DNA of 64,000 bases from Prevotella sp. HUN102. GTDB lineage: Bacteria > Bacteroidota > Bacteroidia > Bacteroidales > Bacteroidaceae. A program made the position numbers and the translations under genes. Location: assembly GCF_000688375.1 (NCBI RefSeq), contig NZ_JIAF01000004.1, forward strand, positions 1 through 64,000, given 5' to 3'. Under the pieces are notes generated by a model. It had not been told where the DNA came from. It saw nothing but the letters and a program-made list of their open reading frames with translations, and searched no databases. Of this stretch, positions 43,652 to 51,681 are shown piece after piece; positions within the stretch are counted from its first letter, which is position 1; every line of letters begins with the position of its first letter.

Positions 43652-44023
43652 TTAAATCCATCTGTCCCGAATGGGCGTCCTTATGTTTTTCTCAAAGGTT
43701 CTGTATAACGATTCAGCTTTTTTTTCAATTTCCTCTACTGACAGCCATCTGCAAGACAGACCCAAAGCACTCCCTTCTATGAATAAAAATACTTTCACGT
43801 CATAGTTATGGCAGTCGTCAAGACGCCGTATATTCTTCTGTTCAGTATAGTCATACACGGCAAATTCTATCTGATAGGGTGGGCTGTCTTCACGGGAATT
43901 GCTGGGTAGTACCGTCTTGTACCATCCGAAGTCTTCGTGCTGATATGAGGACTTGAATTTCCCATATCCTTTTTTCCTAAGCTCTTCTTCGAGAGCGTTG
44001 TATTGCTCTGTTGTCATAGTCAA
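43652..44023 (-). CDS. Unknown phage protein, 123 aa
   Basis: An alpha/beta protein with an N-terminal 'EQYNALEEELRKKGYGKFKS' helix and several beta strands ('YQIEFAVYDYTEQKNIRRLD'). It overlaps the ASCH-like gene by ATGA-type junction. Function unknown. Confidence 0.55.
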   Translation of the reverse strand: MTMTTEQYNALEEELRKKGYGKFKSSYQHEDFGWYKTVLPSNSREDSPPYQIEFAVYDYTEQKNIRRLDDCHNYDVKVFLFIEGSALGLSCRWLSVEEIEKKAESLYRTFEKNIRTPIRDRWI

Positions 44024-44655
44024 TCTATCTTTTCAAATTGATACACCACCACAAACGGATTGCGCTCAAATGTACCCTTGCCGCTTACTTTGTCAATGAG
44101 GGCTGCATAGGCTTCACGAGGAGAAGTAAAATATCCTATCATATTGTTGTCAGAATGTTTGGGAGTTGGTCGGCAAGAAAAATAGTAATCATTATATCCG
44201 TCAGCTCTTAATTCTCCAACGAACTTAATACCTTCTCTCATACAATTTTCGTCAGATATATCCTGCAAGCATTCCATGCGCACATTGGTAATCCTGATGT
44301 GGTGGGGCATTAGGGAAACTTTCACGAACATCTTATTTGTGTTTCCCGGGACATCATGCCCAAACTTATCGAATTGTGGATTACCAATGTCAAGATAACA
44401 TTGTGCTATCGCCACAACCTCGCCGACTTGATAGCGTGGAAAGAGTATGCCTATGGTGTCACCTTTTTTATTCACAAGGCCAAAGAAACGTTTGTTCCCA
44501 CCCGTACAGCCACAGAAGAAACGGCGCACATCTCCTATTGTGTAACCAGCAGCCATTTTCGTAGGCTTCTCTATCCTCCGTGTCATTGTCTTTGTTCCGT
44601 CAAGCACCGCTTGGGTGAGGCAGAACTTATCGTTAAACATTATTTTCTTACTCAT
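44020..44655 (-). CDS. ASCH-domain phage protein
   Basis: The start 'FCLTQAVLDGTKTMTRRIEK' matches the ASCH pattern in which a strand is followed by 'G.Kt.TRR'. A beta-barrel middle with 'RYQVGEVVAIAQCYLDIG' and a final strand 'NPFVVVYQFE' complete the fold. ASCH proteins bind RNA or hydrolyse modified nucleosides, and are common in phage early operons. Confidence 0.7.
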   Translation of the reverse strand: MSKKIMFNDKFCLTQAVLDGTKTMTRRIEKPTKMAAGYTIGDVRRFFCGCTGGNKRFFGLVNKKGDTIGILFPRYQVGEVVAIAQCYLDIGNPQFDKFGHDVPGNTNKMFVKVSLMPHHIRITNVRMECLQDISDENCMREGIKFVGELRADGYNDYYFSCRPTPKHSDNNMIGYFTSPREAYAALIDKVSGKGTFERNPFVVVYQFEKID

Positions 44656-44812
44656 AATCCTCCAATATTTTAGCTTTTATTTCTTTTGCCTCCTCATAAG
44701 AACCGCGCCAAGGAAGACAACCGTCATATACTGTCTGCCACGGTAAATACCATGCGCGCTTTACTTCCACTTCACAGGAGCATATTCCTGCTTGAACAAT
44801 TCTGACTTTCAT
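44648..44812 (-). CDS. Small protein, 54 aa
   Basis: The frame 'MKVRIVQAGICSCEVEVKRA' continues with a tryptophan-rich middle and an acidic end. It overlaps both neighbours, which supports translation. Function unknown. Confidence 0.5.
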   Translation of the reverse strand: MKVRIVQAGICSCEVEVKRAWYLPWQTVYDGCLPWRGSYEEAKEIKAKILEDYE

Positions 44813-44973
44813 ATATTTATTTTCTTAAATTTTCCACACTTGCGACAAACAAATGTTTTCGTAATCTTGTATGGAAATTTGCTATCTCCATATTCATAGA
44901 CACTCGTTCTGTATACCTGTTCCCATTCATGGCAACAGAGTAGTTTTGCTCTTATTTCTGACAATAAGCTCAT
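44809..44973 (-). CDS. Small zinc-ribbon-like protein, 54 aa
   Basis: Two Cys/His pairs ('LLCCHEW' and 'FVCRKCGKF') suggest zinc binding. It overlaps genes on both sides. Common small protein type in Bacteroidetes phages; function unknown. Confidence 0.55.
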   Translation of the reverse strand: MSLLSEIRAKLLCCHEWEQVYRTSVYEYGDSKFPYKITKTFVCRKCGKFKKINI

Positions 44974-45281
44974 TGCTTGCCTCCTTTCAGTTCTTCAATC
45001 AGTATATCAGCTATTTGCACGCAGTCTTTGATATAAGATACTATGCTCACATTCTCCATCGGCGTTGAGAATGAAGCCGATAGCACATCTTTCGCTATCT
45101 CAAACCTGCGTTGCTCCCAATTAGGTTCTACCTTAGGGTAATCATTCACACTTTCAGCGATTAAATCAACCTCGTGTATACGAAGAGATTTTACTTCACT
45201 TCCATATTTAACAAGTATTCTCTCGCTGTCTAAATCAAGTACTCTAAGCACCTCTCCTGTTTCTTTTATTCTTGCTTTCAT
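44970..45281 (-). CDS. Small phage protein beginning MKARIKETGE, 103 aa
   Basis: The N-terminal 'MKARIKETGEVLRVLDLDSE' beta domain also starts the gene at 46059-46244, so the two share an N-terminal module. The C-terminus is helical. ATG 45281 is chosen for this shared start. Function unknown. Confidence 0.6.
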   Translation of the reverse strand: MKARIKETGEVLRVLDLDSERILVKYGSEVKSLRIHEVDLIAESVNDYPKVEPNWEQRRFEIAKDVLSASFSTPMENVSIVSYIKDCVQIADILIEELKGGKQ

Positions 45282-45286
45282 AATAT

Positions 45287-45724
45287 TTATTTTAATATTA
45301 ACACTGCTGCTGCCACTCCCCAACCACTAAAAGCAATGGTGTAGCATATCCATTTTAGAAATTTTAATCTGTCTAAAGCATTAGCATACGCATTTTTGAA
45401 TTTTATAGCGTCACCAAATTTTGCATCGAAAGTCTCATCACATAGATTTTTTACAATTCTTTCTATTTTTCGACGGCCTTTTTCGCTAAGAATAGGCTTA
45501 AATCCATCATTCTTATACAATCCGTTTTCTGTTGAGAAAGAAGTTGTATAATAAACCGTATCACCGTTATATCTGTCTTGGAAGCCCGTTTTTAAATCAA
45601 TTCTGAACACACCTCTTTCTTGGTAATATGTCTCTGCCAAGCGTTTTATTTCTTTATCGTTCAACTTGGCTTTCTCATATAGTTGCGAATAATCATATTC
45701 GCTCAATTGCACTATTTTATTCAT
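45287..45724 (-). CDS. Tail-anchored membrane protein, 145 aa
   Basis: A soluble helical N-terminal part is followed by one C-terminal membrane segment ('AFSGWGVAAAVLIL'). No motif is recognised. It overlaps the DUF551-like gene. Confidence 0.55.
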   Translation of the reverse strand: MNKIVQLSEYDYSQLYEKAKLNDKEIKRLAETYYQERGVFRIDLKTGFQDRYNGDTVYYTTSFSTENGLYKNDGFKPILSEKGRRKIERIVKNLCDETFDAKFGDAIKFKNAYANALDRLKFLKWICYTIAFSGWGVAAAVLILK

Positions 45725-46052
45725 CTTTCACCTCGCTTTCTTTTGGGAGTTGCGGTATCTCCATCCAATAATTAACCTCATTAGCAGTCCTCGCACAATC
45801 TGCCGAATAGAACAAAGAAACTTCTACTCCTACCCACCCTTTATCATAGCGAGCTGTGATTACGCCATATTCCTTAGTGTTGATAAGCACGACAGTATCT
45901 AATTTCGGCAAATCCCCGTCGGCGACCGAGTGCCAAGGGCTTGCGGTTGCACCGTCATATAGACCTACATTGTACCATTGTTCCTCTCTGTCCGTTTCAA
46001 AGCAATTAGGCTCTGTTGGTCTGCCTTGATTTATTATTTCTTCTCGTGTCAT
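45717..46052 (-). CDS. DUF551-like phage protein
   Basis: The product has 'WHSVADGDLPKLDTVVLINT' and ends with 'VNYWMEIPQLP', the two conserved ends of the DUF551 family found in many phages. Function unknown. Confidence 0.75.
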   Translation of the reverse strand: MTREEIINQGRPTEPNCFETDREEQWYNVGLYDGATASPWHSVADGDLPKLDTVVLINTKEYGVITARYDKGWVGVEVSLFYSADCARTANEVNYWMEIPQLPKESEVKDE

Positions 46053-46058
46053 AGTCTG

Positions 46059-46244
46059 TTATTTCATTAAATCAGGGTTATTACATGTAGGTTCAAATTG
46101 CCCTACTTCCAATTTGTAGTAGTTGCAGAAAAATGCGTACTTACCAAAAGAGGAGTGAGGGCATCTTGCACAATCCCCCCTTTTTGTGTTCGTATTTTCG
46201 ATTTGTTTTACTTCTTCACCTGTTGCTTTAATTCTTGCTTTCAT
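46059..46244 (-). CDS. Small cysteine-containing protein, 61 aa
   Basis: The N-terminus 'MKARIKATGEEVKQIENTNT' is shared with 44970-45281. The rest has 'CARCPHSS' and two more cysteines, as in a zinc knuckle. Function unknown. Confidence 0.55.
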   Translation of the reverse strand: MKARIKATGEEVKQIENTNTKRGDCARCPHSSFGKYAFFCNYYKLEVGQFEPTCNNPDLMK

Positions 46245-46266
46245 TTCCTATAATATTAGCTAAATA

Positions 46267-46329
46267 TTAAATTCCAACGCTTTCGGTCGTGAAGATGTAG
46301 TGTCTGTCTTCTATCGTAATTCCGTTCAT
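46267..46329 (-). CDS. Possible 20-aa peptide
   Basis: The short frame 'MNGITIEDRHYIFTTESVGI' starts just left of the hairpin at 46350-46397 and has a good beta-strand pattern. Its reality is uncertain. Confidence 0.3.
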   Translation of the reverse strand: MNGITIEDRHYIFTTESVGI

Positions 46330-46349
46330 ATTCGTATCGTAATTGTAAA

Positions 46350-46397
46350 AGGGGGTGCACTTCTCACTGGTAATTTACCTTTATCAGTGCGCCCCCT
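46350..46397. terminator. Long structured hairpin AGGGGGTGCACT...AGTGCGCCCCCT
   Basis: A 12-bp stem encloses a second small hairpin (GGTAA-ATT-TACC). It lies between the hexapeptide-repeat gene and the next gene of the operon, so it may attenuate or process the message. Confidence 0.65.
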
Positions 46398-46409
46398 CTG
46401 TTGATTTAT

Positions 46410-47162
46410 CTATTCCTTTTTTCCATTCTCCAAGTCGGCATACATCGCTTCCACGTAATCAACGATGCGCTTGTACTCCCTGCCACTTACCTTACTGTCC
46501 TTGTATGCCTTAGCGATAAGTTCCTCTCCAGTACCGTGAAAACAGCCTACTGTCCACATCTTATTAGAACGGGTATAAGTGAAGTAGCGTCCGCTTGACC
46601 AGATATTCTTTGACACATAGAAATCAAAGTAGCATTTTACCCGAGCATTGCCATACACCTCTGCATTGCCATACACCTCTGCATTGCCATACACCTCTGC
46701 ATTGGCACACACCCGAGCATTGCCATACACCCGAGCATTGCCATACACCCGAGCATCGCCACACACCCGAGCATTGCCATACACCTCTGCATTGCCATAC
46801 ACCTCTGCATTGGCACACACCCAAGCATCGCCGCACACCCGAGCATCGCCGCACACCCGAGCATTGGCACACACCCGAGCATCGCCACACACCTCTGCAT
46901 TGCCATACACCCGAGCATTGCCATACACCCGAGCATTGCCATACACCCGAGCATTGCCATACACCTCTGCATTGCCATACACCTCTGCATTGGCACACAC
47001 CCAAGCATCGCCGTTCTGACTAAGATTCAGTTCACTCCGTACATAACCTCCAATATCTCCGGCATTAACGTTTCCAAAACTTACTAATGCTTCTATTGCA
47101 TAGAGCGTAACTCCATCAACGACCTTTGTAAGGTCGGTTCTCAATTTGTACTTCTTTTCCAT
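46410..47162 (-). CDS. Hexapeptide-repeat (left-handed beta-helix) protein
   Basis: The N-terminus ('KVVDGVTLYAIEALVSFGNV') caps 21 consecutive six-residue units of the type [GA][ND]A[REW]V[YC]. A C-terminal domain of about 75 residues follows, with an aromatic start ('FYVSKNIWSSGRYFTYTRSN'). The pattern of V every sixth residue and small A fits a left-handed parallel beta-helix. YdcK-like proteins have similar units. It is a candidate for binding, mimicry or a structural role in the phage cycle. Confidence 0.75.
   Translation of the reverse strand: MEKKYKLRTDLTKVVDGVTLYAIEALVSFGNVNAGDIGGYVRSELNLSQNGDAWVCANAEVYGNAEVYGNARVYGNARVYGNARVYGNAEVCGDARVCANARVCGDARVCGDAWVCANAEVYGNAEVYGNARVCGDARVYGNARVYGNARVCANAEVYGNAEVYGNAEVYGNARVKCYFDFYVSKNIWSSGRYFTYTRSNKMWTVGCFHGTGEELIAKAYKDSKVSGREYKRIVDYVEAMYADLENGKKE
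46637..47014 (-). repeat. 18-bp coding minisatellite (21 units)
   Basis: The 18-bp unit, about GGCAATGCTCGGGTGTAT with A/G, C/T variants, encodes one hexapeptide. Because the unit is a multiple of three, changes in copy number keep the frame. The same repetition keeps several other reading frames open across the array; these are not genes. Confidence 0.88.
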
Positions 47163-47175
47163 AATTATTTATTTT

Positions 47176-47302
47176 CTATATTCTATAAAACTGTTGATAA
47201 TCGATGCAACCTGAATTATTACACCAAAAGTTATCTCCCTCATATCCGCCGTACCACCTGCATTCGTGGCAAGGGATATAGGTAAAATATTTTTTTGCTC
47301 AT
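47176..47302 (-). pseudogene. Small zinc-ribbon gene with a frameshift at an A7 run
   Basis: ATG 47302 reads MSKK, then a run of seven A (complement) shifts the frame. In the other frame it continues 'YFTYIPCHECRWYGGYEGDN' and later 'FWCNNSGCIDYQQ' to a TAG at 47176, a good zinc-ribbon with two Cys pairs. Six A would restore one frame. Either a slippage mutation, a sequencing error or a controlled slip. Confidence 0.55.
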
Positions 47303-47304
47303 AA

Positions 47305-47883
47305 TTATTTTCTGTTTTTTGCTTTCAGATATTCTTGATAAGACATACTGCTATTTTTATCCTTGCTTCTTTTCTCCTCCTCAATTTTGGATTTATGCTT
47401 AAAATAAGCGTTATTTCGCTCGATAATGAACTCTCGGATGGACAGGGTAATTACCATTGGCGAAAAATTACCGTAAATCTCTTTGTACTTCCCCAATTTG
47501 AACCTGCGAAAGAAAAGCATCAGTTCAGACACTTTCAAATAATAGTATTCGGAGGCTATCAGCGAGGCGAGTGATTCCGTCTGCCTGTCGTTAAGAGTTC
47601 CTTTGTTGTTTGTGAACGACACGCAGTCAGTAATCTGCGGCACGAGCCATATTGCGCCTGCCCTGCTGCCGTAGGTCTTGTTTAGTGTTGCGAGTGTAGG
47701 GTGATTGCCAAAGAAGCACTCCTGCGAGTCAGTGCAAAGCGTCTCCTGTAACGAGGGCGTGTAGACTTGCAGAATATGCTCCCTAAAGGTGTCAGCTCTT
47801 ACCGTCAATGTCTGCGAGCATTCTGCCGAGGGCTGTTGCGCCTGCTTCGAGCGCACGCTGCGTATTGCTTCCGTTATTTCCAT
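47305..47883 (-). CDS. Unknown phage protein (DUF6633-like), 192 aa
   Basis: The helical product has 'LATLNKTYGSRAGAIWLVPQ' in the middle and a lysine-rich C-terminus. This type often sits next to the replication protein in Bacteroidetes phages. It overlaps the replication gene by 92 bases in another frame. Function unknown. Confidence 0.6.
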   Translation of the reverse strand: MEITEAIRSVRSKQAQQPSAECSQTLTVRADTFREHILQVYTPSLQETLCTDSQECFFGNHPTLATLNKTYGSRAGAIWLVPQITDCVSFTNNKGTLNDRQTESLASLIASEYYYLKVSELMLFFRRFKLGKYKEIYGNFSPMVITLSIREFIIERNNAYFKHKSKIEEEKRSKDKNSSMSYQEYLKAKNRK

Positions 47884-48448
47884 TCTTGTTAAATTGTTTA
47901 TCGTTTTTTGCCCATATTATGAGCCGTTTTGATGTCTCCCAAGTCTTTTCGAGTTCAAAGCGCATCTTCGTTCCCGACTTGTTCCTTTCAGTCCAGTAGT
48001 TGAAGAAAGCCCTAATCATCTGTGGTTGGTAAATACCGCCACGAGAAACGACAAAGGGGATAAGGCTGTTTTCAAAGGCCTTTTCACGCTCCTTGCACTT
48101 AGCCTGTAAAACACCGATTACTCTCTGTGTTGGCTGCTGTGTTAGGTTGTGTGTTAGTTTTTTCTTTCCAACTCTATAAGTATCGTAATTACAGATGATT
48201 ACAAAGGTGCTTGCTGTGTTAGCTCGTGTGTTAAGTGCTGTGTTAGTTTCCATTTCTATCTCTCCTTTTTTGATTAGGCTTGATAGCGTTGTACGGCATA
48301 CTTGTAAAGTCATTCCACACGACTTTGCAAAGGCTCTGTAACTTATCCTCGTTATTCCGTCTTCGTCAGCCCCAACGAGTAACCGTAACATTACAAGCTG
48401 CTCGTTGGGGGAGAATTGCTCTGTAAACTTGTCATCGAGTTTTATCAT
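47792..48448 (-). CDS. Replication initiator-like protein with internal iterons
   Basis: The N-terminus is a winged helix ('GITRISYRAFAKSCGMTLQV', about residues 31-55) as in lambda O-like and DnaD-like replication proteins. The central low-complexity section ('TNTALNTRANTA', 'LTHNLTQQPTQ') is encoded by two sets of 12-bp iterons. The C-terminus contains 'MIRAFFNYWTERN', as in primosomal loaders. Finding origin-like repeats inside a replication gene recalls phage lambda ori in gene O. Confidence 0.7.
   Translation of the reverse strand: MIKLDDKFTEQFSPNEQLVMLRLLVGADEDGITRISYRAFAKSCGMTLQVCRTTLSSLIKKGEIEMETNTALNTRANTASTFVIICNYDTYRVGKKKLTHNLTQQPTQRVIGVLQAKCKEREKAFENSLIPFVVSRGGIYQPQMIRAFFNYWTERNKSGTKMRFELEKTWETSKRLIIWAKNDKQFNKNGNNGSNTQRALEAGATALGRMLADIDGKS
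48123..48247 (-). repeat. Iteron cluster inside the replication gene (candidate replication origin)
   Basis: Two groups of three 12-bp units (48123-48158 and 48212-48247), consensus TGCTGTGTTAGN on the plus strand, start 89 bp apart. The last units of the first group are diverged. An inverted copy with the same spacing lies at 8177-8301. Confidence 0.75.
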
Positions 48449-48930
48449 GTTTTGTTAAGTTTACTTGCAAGAGAATTGAATACCCTTGCAAATTTCTTAT
48501 ACAGCTCCTTGTCCTGTATTGACGAAGTGAATTTATGAGCAATTTGTTTCTTTTTCAAGTCCCAAATCAGGCGCGCCTTATCCACTCCATCCACAAAGAA
48601 AATATGAGGATATTTGCGCCATTGAATTAACGTTCCGTCTTCAACCAACGAAACTATTTCAACAGGTAGCAATGAGGTGATGTACTCAACACCATTTATC
48701 TTGCTTTCCTCTCGTTCGATGGCTTTCTTTGTCTTTGCAATCTCATCTTGGAGGTTATTCAATGCGTTGTTCTGTCTGTCCCATCTACGCATTGTAGATT
48801 GACCGCACCGCTTATCGTTCAAAGGCTGTCCGTTAGCTTGCTTGACATCATTAAAATGCTCGGATAATTTGTTATTAAACCTTTCCTCTTTCGTTTTCAA
48901 TGAGGATTTTAATATATCTAATCTGCTCAT
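48445..48930 (-). CDS. Unknown coiled-coil phage protein, 161 aa
   Basis: The N-terminal two thirds are helical with heptad-like patterns ('LQDEIAKTKKAIEREESKIN'). The C-terminus is an alpha/beta part ('LLPVEIVSLVEDGTLIQWRK'). It overlaps the replication gene by ATGA. A replication accessory role is possible but unproven. Confidence 0.55.
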   Translation of the reverse strand: MSRLDILKSSLKTKEERFNNKLSEHFNDVKQANGQPLNDKRCGQSTMRRWDRQNNALNNLQDEIAKTKKAIEREESKINGVEYITSLLPVEIVSLVEDGTLIQWRKYPHIFFVDGVDKARLIWDLKKKQIAHKFTSSIQDKELYKKFARVFNSLASKLNKT

Positions 48931-48931
48931 A

Positions 48932-49159
48932 TCATTTCAATTTATACGGTGTCATCGGGTTTATCTCTGCCTCTCCCATTCTCTGCTTGAAGTGCCGGCA
49001 TCTAATCATCTTGCTTGCCACCTCCCTCTCGTGAGTTATTGTACATTCAGAAATAACTGGATTGTGAGGAGCGGAGCGCATCAAATAGGCATTATTACAT
49101 TGGTAGCAGGAATGAGTGATGAGTGATGAGTGATGAGTGATGATTGCTGGTTTCTTCAT
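48932..49159 (-). CDS. Small Cys/His-rich protein, 75 aa
   Basis: The frame has 'CYQCNNAY' and 'CTITHEREVASKMIRCRHFK', so it may bind zinc. Its first codons lie in a run of ATGAGTGATG repeats. It overlaps the helicase stop. Function unknown. Confidence 0.5.
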   Translation of the reverse strand: MKKPAIITHHSSLITHSCYQCNNAYLMRSAPHNPVISECTITHEREVASKMIRCRHFKQRMGEAEINPMTPYKLK

Positions 49160-50331
49160 TGAAATAATACATTAGTTAATTGTTTTCCGTTGCTGAACAC
49201 CGCCCACTTGCCTTTGCCGTTGGTATCGACAAGTTTCAAGTCCTCAACCTTGCCGAAGCGGTTGATATTACCACAGAGGTCTATAAACCACGCTTGTTTT
49301 CCTTTATATGGCCGTATCTCCCTGCCTACTATCTGATAGTACATAGCAAGCGACATTGTAGGGCGTGCCATAACCACCGTGTCAAGTTGAGGGTAGTCGA
49401 AGCCCGTAGTGAGGACATTCGCATTAGCAACTACTTGTATCTTTCCACTCTTGAAGTCAGTCAATATCCTGTCTCGTTCCGCTTTGGGGGTATCTCCAGA
49501 AACAACGGCACAATTAGGTATGCTGTCAGCCAGCCGTTGGGCTTCCTTGACAAATCGGGTAAACACCAGTATTCCTTTTCTCGCACCACCACGCTTGGGT
49601 TTCAGAAGTCTTTTCACGATGCTTACAAGGTAGAAATAGAAGTCTATACGCTGATACTCCCTTATCACAGACTTATCGGTATAATCAGCACCTGTGGTGT
49701 TGAGCTTCAGATTACCCTCGTTCCAACCAGTAGGAGATAATTGATAATACTCAATATTGGAGAGAAAGCCCATATCAAGCAAGGTTGAAATTTGCACTTG
49801 ATAGATGACCTTTGAAAAGATGTGAGGTCGGGTGCGAGTGATGAACTTCAGCATTGAACCACCCATATAGGAAGAAAGACGGTATGGTGTTGCGCTTAGT
49901 CCTAAAATCTTCGTCTGTTCCAACGCTTCAAAGAAATCTTTGTACATTCCTTGCTTCGGGTTGCACTGGTGACATTCGTCCACGATGATGTATGTGAACC
50001 GTTGAAATAGTTCGGGGTGTGATTTTGCGCTGCCTATCGTTGCAAACGTTATCTTCCCCACCTCCTTTGAGTTGAACGATGCAGAGAAGATTGTGCAGCC
50101 AAAAGGATTGATTGCGCTCATCTTCTCGAAATTTTGTTGTAGTATTTCACGACTGGGGCAGAAGATAAGCACATTACTATTCAACCTTTCGGCTATTGAT
50201 GCTATAATCCAACTCTTTCCTCCACCTGTCGGACAGACTATAATGCCGTTGTATTTTGCCTTGTTGTCGGTCAGAAAGGCTACTGCCTTATCGACCGCTT
50301 GCTGTTGATATTCTCGTAATTGTATGTTCAT
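49156..50331 (-). CDS. DEAD/DEAH-box (superfamily II) helicase
   Basis: Motifs in order: Q-like start 'LREYQQQAVDKAV', Walker A 'PTGGGKS' (about residues 34-40), 'DECHQC' (motif II), 'LSATPY' (III), then the C-terminal lobe with 'ILVFTRFVKEAQRLA', 'TTGFDYPQLDTVVMARP' (V) and 'QIVGREIRP' (VI). It would unwind DNA in phage replication or recombination. It lies in the early operon near recombination genes. ATG 50331 was preferred to a start four codons upstream. Confidence 0.92.
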   Translation of the reverse strand: MNIQLREYQQQAVDKAVAFLTDNKAKYNGIIVCPTGGGKSWIIASIAERLNSNVLIFCPSREILQQNFEKMSAINPFGCTIFSASFNSKEVGKITFATIGSAKSHPELFQRFTYIIVDECHQCNPKQGMYKDFFEALEQTKILGLSATPYRLSSYMGGSMLKFITRTRPHIFSKVIYQVQISTLLDMGFLSNIEYYQLSPTGWNEGNLKLNTTGADYTDKSVIREYQRIDFYFYLVSIVKRLLKPKRGGARKGILVFTRFVKEAQRLADSIPNCAVVSGDTPKAERDRILTDFKSGKIQVVANANVLTTGFDYPQLDTVVMARPTMSLAMYYQIVGREIRPYKGKQAWFIDLCGNINRFGKVEDLKLVDTNGKGKWAVFSNGKQLTNVLFQ

Positions 50332-50525
50332 ATTTCTTCCCATCCTTTAGGTATAAACTCATTATCATCTGTTTCTTTGGATTGGATGATGTCAACACAC
50401 CCACGAATAAAATCATACCTATCAAGCGATTTGTCCTGAATGGCACGTGTAATTAAATCGGCATGGAAAATATTGAAATGCTGTAAAAGCAAATCATTGA
50501 TTTTTTCTATTTCTAAATCATTCAT
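50328..50525 (-). CDS. Small helical protein, 65 aa
   Basis: The acidic frame 'MNDLEIEKINDLLLQHFNIF' overlaps the helicase start and the short NinG remnant. Probably real because of these overlaps. Function unknown. Confidence 0.55.
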   Translation of the reverse strand: MNDLEIEKINDLLLQHFNIFHADLITRAIQDKSLDRYDFIRGCVDIIQSKETDDNEFIPKGWEEI

Positions 50526-50587
50526 ACCTTTATCCCTTTCTCCTCACTTAGTTTCTTAACCAAAACCGAATAATACTTGATTAACAT
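50522..50587 (-). pseudogene. Remnant 3' end of a NinG-like gene left of the homing endonuclease
   Basis: The 21-residue frame 'MLIKYYSVLVKKLSEEKGIK' resembles the last residues of the NinG-like protein (51682-52134): 'LIKYYSILVSKLQSEKNIK'. Its first codons overlap the stop of the endonuclease gene. It appears to be the displaced original end of the NinG gene. Confidence 0.65.
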
Positions 50588-51453
50588 GATTTTATTTCCT
50601 TACCTTTATATACTTTGCCACTATCCTTGTATTTTCTGATAGTTTCATTACAACACCCCAATTCAAGCGCAAGACGTCTTATGCTTATGTATTCTTTGCA
50701 TACATTGCTCTTCACATCTCTTGCTATAATATGGATAGAGCGAGGATTAGGCTTTATTTTTATTTCTTCAAAAACACTTTTATCAGAAGTTGAATAGTAT
50801 TCAGCAGCAAAATACCATTTATATCCACGTGTGATATGGAGACCTCTTGCCGTCATACATCGTCTTATATTAGCTTCAGGAATACCAGTCTTTCGCATAC
50901 ATTCAAAAGCCGAAGTCCAATCTGCGATTTTATTACCTTTCATATCCAGTTGTACTATCGGTTTTGAGTTCCATCTTTTGTGAAAAGAATAATCTCCGCG
51001 TATCACACCAAGAACTTTAGCGGCATGATTTATATTTTCTTTTCTTGTACACCATTCAAGATTTGATGCTTTATTATTGCCTTTATTTCCATCTATATGA
51101 TTAACGTCAGCACCATCAAAGAAGCCTTTTACAAACATTTTTGCAACCAGCCTATGAACGTAGAAAGTTTTGTATTTTTGCTTTCCTTTATACAAAATAA
51201 TCGTTTGGTATGAGTTATTAGTTCTTGTATGATTTCTTGGGGACATAATCTTTTCTGCAATAACCCTTTTTTGGTTACCGAATTTAACCACTCTCGACAA
51301 AGACCTTACTCTCCCAAGATTACTTACTTGATATAACCCCTCATATCCAGTTATATCTTTCCAGATTTCTGTTTGTTCGGTTGTCGTACCGTTAGACGTA
51401 GTTAGGGCAATACTATTCTTCTTACCCTCTCTAATTTCATTGTTCTTTGGCAT
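50581..51453 (-). CDS. HNH homing endonuclease (NUMOD4-HNH-NUMOD1)
   Basis: Residues about 28-65 hold the NUMOD4 motif 'WKDITGYEGLYQVSNLGRVR'. An HNH core follows with 'HRLVAKMFV' and 'VNHIDGNKGNNKASNLEWCT' (about residues 95-140). The C-terminus has two NUMOD1-like helices ('PIVQLDMKGNKIADWTSAFE' and a later section). Such enzymes cut a specific site and spread their own gene by repair. It sits between the NinG-like gene and its duplicated tail. ATG 51453 is chosen; a longer frame reaches 51516. Confidence 0.92.
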   Translation of the reverse strand: MPKNNEIREGKKNSIALTTSNGTTTEQTEIWKDITGYEGLYQVSNLGRVRSLSRVVKFGNQKRVIAEKIMSPRNHTRTNNSYQTIILYKGKQKYKTFYVHRLVAKMFVKGFFDGADVNHIDGNKGNNKASNLEWCTRKENINHAAKVLGVIRGDYSFHKRWNSKPIVQLDMKGNKIADWTSAFECMRKTGIPEANIRRCMTARGLHITRGYKWYFAAEYYSTSDKSVFEEIKIKPNPRSIHIIARDVKSNVCKEYISIRRLALELGCCNETIRKYKDSGKVYKGKEIKSC

Positions 51454-51503
51454 TTCTGAATGAAATTTGAGTGCATAAAAGAAGGCTATCAAGTCTCCAT
51501 TCT

Positions 51504-51639
51504 CGCCAAAGAACAAATACTAACATCGAAATGTGAGTATCCAGTGGAAACTGATAGCCTATATCTTTGCAGAAATAGCTTCTAATAAGGATATAAAAAT
51601 ATACCCACGTTCCGATTGTCTTGTAAATGTTCTTTGGCG
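51504..51639 (-). other. Structured leader of the homing endonuclease
   Basis: An 11-bp inverted repeat CGCCAAAGAAC / GTTCTTTGGCG (51504-51514 and 51629-51639) encloses a further pair GGCTATCA / TGATAGCC. A leftward TATCTTTG box (complement 51650-51657) lies just upstream. It could be a regulatory leader or a reduced intron-like RNA. Confidence 0.5.
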
Positions 51640-51681
51640 TTGAACATTGCAAAGATACGACTTTATTCTGAAATCGCAAAA

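Noticed and set aside
46637-47014. Possible CRISPR array
   Set aside because: The units are contiguous 18-bp repeats without unique spacers, and they encode a regular hexapeptide.
46595-47023. Long open frames on both strands rich in HTPEHC- or SGVWQC-type repeats
   Set aside because: They exist only because the 18-bp tandem repeat of the beta-helix gene has no stop in several frames. None has a domain outside the repeat.
49115-49150. ATGAGTGATG tandem repeat as a regulatory array
   Set aside because: It is short, lies in the first codons of a small gene and probably reflects simple slippage.
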